Below, piece by piece: positions 5,164 through 5,628 of a stretch of 5,628 bases of DNA. This DNA is from Acidobacteriaceae bacterium (GTDB lineage: Bacteria > Acidobacteriota > Terriglobia > Terriglobales > Acidobacteriaceae): contig DAHXOQ010000196.1 in assembly GCA_027364815.1 (NCBI GenBank), positions 1 through 5,628 of the forward strand, in the 5' to 3' direction. Both the position numbers and the translations under genes were made by a program. Below the pieces are notes generated by a model. The model was given only the letters and a program-made list of their open reading frames with translations. It ran no database searches and had not been told where the DNA came from. Each line of letters begins with the position of its first letter. Position 1 is the first letter of the stretch.

Positions 5164-5628
5164 TTACTTCTTCATGTAGTCAATGAAAAAGCCCGTTCCA
5201 TTCGGACTGCCCCATCCTGTCACCAGGTCATACCCACTCACCGCGTTGAAGGAACCAATGCTGCCAGTCATGGTGTCATGGAAGGTATAGCTGTACCAGA
5301 AATTGCTTCCATAATTGATCGACATGGAATTATTCCAGTAAATCTCTGGATTCAGGAAGCCAATATTTGGCCTTCTGAACTGCGCTCGTTCCTGGTTCAG
5401 CAACGCAACATACCCGGCCCAAACCGGTGCCGCAAAGCTGGTTCCGCCATAACCTCCATAGCAACCTGCCTGGTCACCGCATGCTACGTAGTTAAAGTCA
5501 GCATTCGCCGATACGTCAGGTCCGTTGCGGTAAACCGTCGATCCACCATTGCCGCTGTTGATCACGCCCGCATACTGCTGCCAATACGGGATCGGAATGC
5601 TATCCGGTGAAACGCCGCTGCCACCGTC
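5164..5628 (-). CDS. Sedolisin (S53) protease, C-terminal part (runs off right edge)
   Basis: A second S53 protease, of which 154 C-terminal residues are in the window; the frame is open to base 5628, where it begins DGGSGVSPDSIPIPYWQQYAG. This aligns with DSGGGISPDKIAIPSWQKLAG of the intact neighbour. The nucleophile is Ser64 (local numbering) in GGTSFAAP, preceded by YRNGPDVSANADF. Calcium-site candidates are FHD (Asp118) and GYDLVTGWGSPNG (Asp134). Two cysteines flanking DQAG match the neighbour's Cys458 and Cys464 and may form a disulfide. Between NPEIY and FHD it carries about six more residues than the intact paralogue, and its C-terminus (FFIDYMKK) differs, so this is a diverged paralogue and not a recent copy. 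A GTG at 5565 is an internal Val codon, not the start. Glu/Asp of the triad, prodomain and signal peptide must lie outside. It is followed by a perfect terminator. Confidence 0.92.
   Translation of the reverse strand, partial: DGGSGVSPDSIPIPYWQQYAGVINSGNGGSTVYRNGPDVSANADFNYVACGDQAGCYGGYGGTSFAAPVWAGYVALLNQERAQFRRPNIGFLNPEIYWNNSMSINYGSNFWYSYTFHDTMTGSIGSFNAVSGYDLVTGWGSPNGTGFFIDYMKK

Noticed and set aside
5563..5565. GTG as start of a 133-aa protein
   Set aside because: It is the Val of AGVIN inside a sedolisin catalytic domain, and the same frame is open to the window edge with matching homology.

Overview
The window looks like a piece of an Acidobacteriota chromosome, probably the Acidobacteriaceae/Terriglobia group. 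This is an inference from three things: the ribosomal cluster order rplM-rpsI-rpsB-tsf, an S2 protein with a long acidic Ala/Glu-rich tail, and neighbouring secreted sedolisin (S53) proteases of the kind these soil bacteria carry in many copies. Every gene that can be supported lies on the minus strand, so transcription runs from high to low coordinates.

Left part (1-2576): a translation gene cluster. A good sigma70-type promoter (2548-2576) precedes a leader of about 325 nt. It is followed by rplM (L13, ATG at 2214), rpsI (S9), rpsB (S2, TTG start) and the first 52 codons of a tsf-like gene (EF-Ts) that leaves the window at base 1. A strong hairpin plus T-tract terminator (241-278) separates rpsB from tsf. 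The rpsI-rpsB gap holds two mirror-image arrays of a 7-nt repeat, four TCAG and four CTGA, each on an exact 7-nt pitch. On mRNA they can fold into one long imperfect stem.

Middle part (2594-4650): a complete secreted sedolisin precursor of 557 aa, with signal peptide, pro-kumamolisin prodomain and the Glu-Asp-Ser/oxyanion-Asp catalytic set. It has its own Shine-Dalgarno sequence, a probable promoter about 290 nt upstream and its own terminator. The upstream gap (4329-4890) contains no gene, but has a very AT-rich promoter island, two hairpins and a CRP-like palindrome.

Right part (4891-5628): the C-terminal part of a second sedolisin gene, running in from the right edge and ending at a perfect 15-bp terminator. 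Between this and the intact gene is a 198-nt relic of a third sedolisin C-terminus. The relic is 48/64 residues identical to the intact protease but lacks a start, the catalytic serine and a calcium ligand. The region thus records tandem duplication and decay of a protease family beside a conserved ribosomal operon.

I found no CRISPR array, insertion sequence, tRNA/rRNA gene, toxin-antitoxin pair, defence system or clearly undescribed system. The items most worth following up are the heptad arrays, the EF-Ts reading frame that stops resembling EF-Ts after about 25 residues, and the protease relic.
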